64,000 nucleotides of DNA from Curtobacterium sp. 9128 (GTDB lineage Bacteria > Actinomycetota > Actinomycetes > Actinomycetales > Microbacteriaceae), in contig NZ_LT576451.1 of NCBI RefSeq assembly GCF_900086645.1, positions 496,001-560,000 of the forward strand, read 5' to 3'. The notes below the pieces were generated by a model. It was given only the letters and a program-made list of their open reading frames with translations, had not been told where the DNA came from and did not search any database. This document shows, one piece after another, positions 59,183 to 64,000 of this stretch. Both the position numbers and the translations under genes were made by a program. The number at the start of each line of letters is the position of its first letter. The stretch's first letter is position 1.

Positions 59183-59641
59183 GATCTTCTCCACACGGCT
59201 GCTCGAGGCGAGCCGTCACGAATACGTTGGTTGACGCAGGTGGGCGCGACCAAGGGGGCCGCAGTCAACTGGTTAACGGTACGTGACAGCGGCGAGGAGG
59301 TCAAACGCCGATCACCTCGTTCATGACGACTGCCAGGACGGAGCACGTTGTCCACATTGGGGACAACTTCCGTTCGGTGTGACCCGCCTCGGTCCTTTAC
59401 AGTGGTCGGAACGATCCGCCCGCAGGCCCGGTACGACGGGGGAGCACTCCGACCTCGCGGCCCAGGGCGATCGTGGACAACACTGTGGACAACCCTGTGG
59501 GAAGCCCGCGGCACGACGGCGTCGACGAAGCCACCCGAAGCCACGGACGACTCGCCGGGAACCGACCGCCACCGCGCCCGCCCGTGCGCCCTGGCACGTC
59601 CGCAGCACCGACCACACGAGACCCCTGGAGACGAGCGCGAC
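59183..59641. promoter_or_regulatory. dnaA upstream region with DnaA boxes
   Basis: About 460 bp between rpmH and dnaA. It has TTGTCCACA (59348-59356), TGTGGACAA (59484-59492) and the near-box CGTGGACAA (59472-59480), suited to DnaA autoregulation, and no gene. Confidence 0.7.
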
Positions 59642-61102
59642 ATGACGATGCCGGCCGACCCCGTCGAGGACCTCTGGTCGTCGGTCCTCGGACTCCTCGC
59701 GGAGGACGACCGGATCACCCCGCAGCTGCACGGCTTCCTCAACCTCGTCGAGCCGAAGGGCGTCCTCGCCGGCACCCTCTACCTCGAGGTCCCGAACGAC
59801 CTCACCCGCGGCATGCTCGAGCAGCGCATCCGGGTCCCCATCACCGAGGCGGTCTCGCGCATCGGCGACGACACCGTGGCGAACTTCGCGATCACCGTGA
59901 ACCCGGACATGGCCTCGGAGCCCCGCGTCGAGCCGACCGTGCCGACCTACGCCGAACCGGTCGCCGCCGACCAGGTCGTCGAGCAGAGCGCAGCGCCCCG
60001 CCAGTACATCGAGGCACCGTTCGTCCCGAGCCAGATCGACGCACCGGGGACGAGCGGTCGCCCGGAGTCGCGCCTGAACCCGAAGTACAACTTCGACAAC
60101 TTCGTCATCGGCGCCTCGAACCGGTTCGCCCACGCCGCCGCGGTCGCCGTGGCGGAAGCGCCGGCGAAGGCCTACAACCCGCTCTTCATCTACGGCGACT
60201 CCGGCCTCGGCAAGACACACCTGCTGCACGCGATCGGCCACTACGCCGAGAGCCTCTACCCGGGGATCCGGGTGCGGTACGTGTCGAGCGAGGAGTTCAC
60301 CAACGACTTCATCAACTCGATCGCGAACAACCGCTCGAACCAGTTCCAGCAGCGGTACCGCGACATCGACATCCTCCTGATCGACGACATCCAGTTCCTC
60401 CAGGGCAAGGACTCGACGCAGGAAGCCTTCTTCCACACGTTCAACACGCTGCACGACCACAACAAGCAGGTCGTCATCACGTCCGACGTCGCGCCGAAGC
60501 ACCTCACCGGCTTCGAGGACCGGATGCGCAGCCGGTTCGAGTGGGGCCTGATCACCGACGTGCAGGCGCCGGACCTCGAGACCCGCATCGCGATCCTCCG
60601 CAAGAAGGCGCAGTCCGACCACCTGCAGGTGCCGGACGACATCCTCGAGTTCATGGCGTCGAAGGTGTCGAGCAACATCCGTGAGCTCGAGGGGACGCTC
60701 ATCCGCGTCACCGCGTTCGCGAGCCTGAACCGGACGGCCGTCGACATGGCGCTCGTGCAGACGGTCCTGAAGGACCTGATCACGCTCGACGAGGACAACG
60801 TCATCGCGCCGACGGACATCATCAACCACACCGCGGAGTACTTCAAGCTCTCGGTCGACGACCTCTACGGGTCGTCCCGCTCGCAGGCGATCGCCACCGC
60901 ACGACAGATCGCGATGTACCTCTGCCGGGAGCTGACGAGCCTGTCGCTGCCGAAGATCGGGCAGCTGTTCGGCAACCGGGACCACACGACGGTGATGTAC
61001 GCGAACAAGAAGATCGCGGAGCTCATGAAGGAGCGCCGGTCCATCTACAACCAGGTGACCGAGCTGACCAGCCGCATCAAGCAGGACCGCCGGTACCGCT
61101 GA
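59642..61102 (+). CDS. dnaA: Chromosomal replication initiator DnaA
   Basis: A 486-aa initiator. Domain I (residues 1-100) has WSSVLGLLAEDDRITPQLHGFL; a variable linker follows; domain III has Walker A YGDSGLGKTHLLHAIG (about 184-193) and LLIDDIQFLQGK; domain IV ends with the DNA-binding signature GNRDHTTVMYANKKI. Start 59642 (Met-Thr-Met-Pro) with a second ATG at 59648; both follow GAGACGAGCG. It binds the boxes in oriC and upstream of dnaB. Confidence 0.98.
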   Translation: MTMPADPVEDLWSSVLGLLAEDDRITPQLHGFLNLVEPKGVLAGTLYLEVPNDLTRGMLEQRIRVPITEAVSRIGDDTVANFAITVNPDMASEPRVEPTVPTYAEPVAADQVVEQSAAPRQYIEAPFVPSQIDAPGTSGRPESRLNPKYNFDNFVIGASNRFAHAAAVAVAEAPAKAYNPLFIYGDSGLGKTHLLHAIGHYAESLYPGIRVRYVSSEEFTNDFINSIANNRSNQFQQRYRDIDILLIDDIQFLQGKDSTQEAFFHTFNTLHDHNKQVVITSDVAPKHLTGFEDRMRSRFEWGLITDVQAPDLETRIAILRKKAQSDHLQVPDDILEFMASKVSSNIRELEGTLIRVTAFASLNRTAVDMALVQTVLKDLITLDEDNVIAPTDIINHTAEYFKLSVDDLYGSSRSQAIATARQIAMYLCRELTSLSLPKIGQLFGNRDHTTVMYANKKIAELMKERRSIYNQVTELTSRIKQDRRYR

Positions 61103-61572
61103 GCGCATCGCTCGCGACCGCCGGAACATCTGTTCACACTGACGGGAGGCCCGCCTCGGGTTCCCGAGATCGGCGCGCGTCGGCGCGCGTCCACCATCTG
61201 AGACGGTTCCATGCGGCGGAGTTCTCACAGTGTGGAAAGCCTGTGGATAACTGTGGATGACACGCCGGATGGTTGTTCACAGTGGATGGGGCATCTGTGG
61301 AGACTGGGGATGGAAGTGGATAGATGAGATTCATTCATCCCGTTAACGCTCACACCCCGCCCACAAGTCACACGGTTGTAGTTCCCTGTCGCTGACAGGC
61401 ATGCACAGAGTTATCCACAGTGTGCACAGGCGTTAACACTCTTATTCCTGCTTAACGATCGGGATCCCTGGGCCAACCCTGTGGACGGCGGGATGACAAG
61501 AAATCCGGGTCCCGCTGGGCTGTGCCACAATGGGGCGGCCGGACAGTCCAACGATCGACAGGGGTCCCAGCT
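61103..61572. other. oriC: Replication origin oriC
   Basis: The 470 bp between dnaA and dnaN hold TGTGGATAA (61242-61250), TGTGGATGA (61252-61260), TTGTTCACA (61273-61281), TTATCCACA (61411-61419) and several weaker boxes, plus AT-rich stretches (about 61316-61345 and 61429-61455) with GTTAAC. This is the usual position and make-up of the origin in this group. Confidence 0.9.
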
Positions 61573-62718
61573 GTGAAGTTCGAGGTCAACCGGGACGTCT
61601 TCTCCGAAGCCGTCTCATTCGCGGTGAAGCTCCTCCCACAGCGCACGACCCTCCCGATCCTGTCGGGTGTCCTCATCCACGCCGAGGGCGACCGACTGAC
61701 GCTCTCGTCGTTCGACTACGAGGTCTCGGCGCAGACGTCCATCTCGGCGCAGATCGACGACGCGGGCACGGTCCTCGTCTCGGGTCGCCTGCTCAACGAC
61801 ATCGCGAGCCGCCTGCCGAACGCACCCGTCACGTTCTCCACGGACGAGTCACGGATCACGGTCACCTGCGGATCCGCGCACTTCACGCTGCTCAGCATGC
61901 CGGTCGAGGAGTACCCGACCCTCCCCGAGGTCGGTGCCCAGACCGGTGTCATCCCGGGCGACGCGTTCTCGGAAGCCGTCTCCCAGGTCGCCGTCGCCGC
62001 CAGCCGCGACGACGTCACCCCCGTCATCACCGGCGTCCAGCTCGAGGTCGGCGACAACGACCTCTCCCTCATCGCCACGGACCGCTACCGCGTCGCCGTC
62101 CGCACCATCGCGTGGGACTCCGGCCGCGTCGGTTCCGAGCCGATGCATGCGCTCGTCCCTGCGCGCACCCTGCAGGAAGTCGGTCGTACGTTCGGCTCCG
62201 CGTCGACGGTGTCGGTCTCGATCAGCGGCACCTCGGACCGCGAGCTCATCGCGTTCCACGCCGACGACAAGACGGTGACGTCCCTGCTCATCAAGGGCAA
62301 CTACCCGCCGGTCCGCCGGCTCTTCCCCGAGACCGTCCAGGACCACGCCGTGATCAACACGGCCGAGCTGGTCGAAGCGGTCCGACGGGTCTCCCTCGTC
62401 CTGGAGCGCGAAGCAGCGCTCCGGTTCTCCTTCACGGTCGACGGGCTCACGCTCGAGGCGATCGGTTCCGAACAAGCGCAGGCGTCAGAGTCGATCGATG
62501 CGTTGCTGACCGGTGAGGAAACGGTGGTCTCGTTGAAGCCCGCCTTCCTCCTGGACGGGTTGAACGCGGTGCACTCCGAGTTCGTCCGCATCTCCTTCAC
62601 CAAGACGGAGAACCCCAACAAGCCGGGCCCGGTGCTCATCACCGGCCAGTCCTCCCGCGACGAACCGGCGACGGACGGATACCGGTACCTGCTGCAGCCC
62701 AATCTCCTGCTGCGGTAA
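61573..62718 (+). CDS. dnaN: DNA polymerase III sliding clamp
   Basis: A 381-aa beta clamp with a GTG start at 61573 (MKFEVNRDVFSEAVSFAVKLLPQRTTLPILSGVL). Three clamp domains in series (SARITVTCGSAHFTLLSMPVEEYPTLP, then ELVEAVRRVSLVLERE in the third). The ring tethers the polymerase to DNA. The upstream 17 in-frame codons are part of oriC. Confidence 0.97.
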   Translation: MKFEVNRDVFSEAVSFAVKLLPQRTTLPILSGVLIHAEGDRLTLSSFDYEVSAQTSISAQIDDAGTVLVSGRLLNDIASRLPNAPVTFSTDESRITVTCGSAHFTLLSMPVEEYPTLPEVGAQTGVIPGDAFSEAVSQVAVAASRDDVTPVITGVQLEVGDNDLSLIATDRYRVAVRTIAWDSGRVGSEPMHALVPARTLQEVGRTFGSASTVSVSISGTSDRELIAFHADDKTVTSLLIKGNYPPVRRLFPETVQDHAVINTAELVEAVRRVSLVLEREAALRFSFTVDGLTLEAIGSEQAQASESIDALLTGEETVVSLKPAFLLDGLNAVHSEFVRISFTKTENPNKPGPVLITGQSSRDEPATDGYRYLLQPNLLLR

Positions 62719-62788
62719 GCGCAACAGCCGAACACTGCGCTGACGCGCCACCCCTGCATCAGCGCGACGACGAACAGAAGAGGAAATC

Positions 62789-63676
62789 ATGCACATCGGT
62801 CTTGTCGGCCTCGGTCGCATGGGCAACAACATGCGTGCCCGTCTCCGCAACGCAGGCATCGAGGTCACCGGGTACGACGCGAACCCCGCCGTCTCCGATG
62901 TCGCCAGCCTCGCCGAACTCGCAACCGCGCTCCCCGAGGGCAAGAAGCTCGTCTGGGTCATGGTCCCGCACGGCAAGATCACCGATGACGTGATCACCGA
63001 GCTCGCCGGGGTCCTCGGCGAGGGCGACCTCGTCATCGACGGCGGCAACTCGAAGTGGCTCGACGACACCAGGCACGCCGAGCAGCTCGCGGCGAACGGC
63101 ATCCGCTACATGGACGCCGGCGTCTCCGGTGGCGTCTGGGGCAAGGACAACGGCTACGGCCTGATGGTCGGCGGCGACGCCGCCGACGTCGAGTTCGCGA
63201 TGCCGGTCTTCGACGCGCTCCGCCCCGAGGGCCCGCGCGAAGAGGGCTTCTCGCACGCCGGTGCCGTCGGCGCCGGGCACTACGCCAAGATGGTCCACAA
63301 CGGCATCGAGTACGCGATCATGCAGGCCTACGGCGAGGGCTACGAGCTCCTCGAGGCGAAGGACATCATCACCGACGTCCCTGCCGTCTTCGCCGGATGG
63401 CAGCGCGGCACCGTCGTGCGCTCCTGGCTGCTCGACCTGCTCGTCCTCGCGATCAACGAGGACCCGAAGCTCGCCGAGCTCGAGGGCTACGTCGACGACT
63501 CGGGTGAGGGTCGTTGGACCCTCGAAGAGGCGATCGAGCTCGCGGTCCCGATGCCCGCGCTCTCCGCGGCCATGTTCGCGCGCTTCGTCTCGCGTCAGGG
63601 CAGCGAGTCCCCGACGATGAAGGCCGTCGCGGCGCTCCGCAACCAGTTCGGCGGCCACGCCGTCAAGAAGTCCTAG
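62789..63676 (+). CDS. gnd: 6-phosphogluconate dehydrogenase, decarboxylating (short form)
   Basis: A 295-aa enzyme of the pentose phosphate pathway with the cofactor motif GLVGLGRMGNNM, IDGGNSKWLDDTRH, the signature GVSGGVWGKDNGYGLMVGG and the active lysine in HYAKMVHNGIEYAIMQAYGE. It is the short type, about 300 residues. Between dnaN and recF is a typical place in this family of bacteria. AGAAGAGGAA precedes the ATG. Confidence 0.95.
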   Translation: MHIGLVGLGRMGNNMRARLRNAGIEVTGYDANPAVSDVASLAELATALPEGKKLVWVMVPHGKITDDVITELAGVLGEGDLVIDGGNSKWLDDTRHAEQLAANGIRYMDAGVSGGVWGKDNGYGLMVGGDAADVEFAMPVFDALRPEGPREEGFSHAGAVGAGHYAKMVHNGIEYAIMQAYGEGYELLEAKDIITDVPAVFAGWQRGTVVRSWLLDLLVLAINEDPKLAELEGYVDDSGEGRWTLEEAIELAVPMPALSAAMFARFVSRQGSESPTMKAVAALRNQFGGHAVKKS

Positions 63677-63707
63677 GACTTCCCGGGGAAACCCGGCATC
63701 GGCCCGC

Positions 63708-64000
63708 GTGCACGTCGACCATCTCCAACTGACCGACTTCCGGAACTACCGGGAGGCGGACGTCGACCTCGCACGCGGGCCGAACCTCTTCGTCGGGAGG
63801 AACGGCCAGGGCAAGACGAACCTCGTCGAGTCCATCGCCTACCTCTCCACCCTCGGCTCGCACCGCGTCCCCACCGACGCGGCACTCGTCCGGCAGGGCT
63901 GTGACGCGGCGATCGTCCGCGCACGGCTCGCCCACGAGGAACGCAGCATCCTCGCCGAGGTGCAGATCAACCGCTCCGGGTCGAACCGGGCGCAGATCAA
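63708..64000 (+). CDS. recF: DNA replication and repair protein RecF, 5' part
   Basis: Begins at GTG 63708 (MHVDHLQLTDFRNYREADVDLARG) and runs off the right edge after 97 codons. FVGRNGQGKTNLVESIAYLSTLGSHR is the RecF Walker A with the family-specific stretch after it. RecF loads RecA at gaps. It follows gnd with 31 bp between. Confidence 0.95.
   Translation, partial: MHVDHLQLTDFRNYREADVDLARGPNLFVGRNGQGKTNLVESIAYLSTLGSHRVPTDAALVRQGCDAAIVRARLAHEERSILAEVQINRSGSNRAQI

Noticed and set aside
59348-59641. Extension of dnaA by 98 codons
   Set aside because: It runs through DnaA boxes and lacks a ribosome site; the conserved domain I begins just after 59642.
1-64000. tRNA, rRNA or riboswitch genes
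   Set aside because: I looked for tRNA arms and typical riboswitch cores near operon starts and recognised none by eye; a tRNAscan/Infernal run would settle it.

Overview
The window is high-GC actinobacterial DNA (third codon positions overwhelmingly G/C, many GTG starts, leaderless promoters, TGATG/ATGA gene overlaps). The chromosome-origin block at the right end (rpmH, rnpA, yidD, yidC, khpB, rsmG, parA, parB on one side; dnaA, oriC, dnaN, gnd, recF on the other) together with pcnA, murJ, trxB and trxA is the standard arrangement of Microbacteriaceae. The gene content (plant- and soil-type sugar uptake, many SDR enzymes with divergent regulators) suggests Curtobacterium or a close relative. 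The genus is an inference, not a demonstrated assignment.

Layout. 1-10.5 kb: small regulator/enzyme modules: a GAF-domain protein, AraC, TetR, XRE and MerR regulators, each next to short-chain dehydrogenases, plus a tautomerase, a VanZ-like protein and a GNAT enzyme. 10.5-17.4 kb: a minus-strand carbohydrate operon read lacI, binding protein, two permeases, GH172 (formerly DUF2961), GH32; it looks built for unusual fructosides such as difructose anhydrides. 17.4-26.3 kb: an accessory strip with lower coding density, broken genes (SDR, methylase start, AbiEi-like antitoxin), a six-helix membrane protein coupled to a 63-aa protein, a KTSC protein and an OLD-family nuclease. A 31-bp sequence recurs in direct orientation at its two edges. 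26.3-28.3 kb: dnaB with a cluster of DnaA boxes upstream.

28.3-39.4 kb: a compact type VII secretion-like locus on the minus strand. One EssC/EccC ATPase, three unrecognised proteins joined by 4-bp overlaps, and two copies of a cassette encoding a WXG100 protein, a second small helical protein and a large LXG-like membrane protein. In one cassette the middle gene has lost 72 codons. EccB, EccD, EccE and a mycosin are not in the window. 39.7-43.0 kb: rpsF-ssb-rpsR-rplI and pcnA. 43.2-48.6 kb: an in-frame DUF6049-MurJ fusion, trxB and trxA. 48.6-49.2 kb: a small secreted four-cysteine protein between two copies of the same terminator.

49.3-56.1 kb: an aminotransferase, a Ddl-like ligase, a YdcF-like protein, a ClpP pair whose second member lacks the catalytic serine, a ClgR/PopR-like regulator, then parB and parA, with five parS sites spread over 4.4 kb. 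56.1-64 kb: rsmG to rpmH, dnaA, oriC, dnaN, gnd and the start of recF. No tRNA, rRNA, CRISPR array, intact transposase or riboswitch was recognised.
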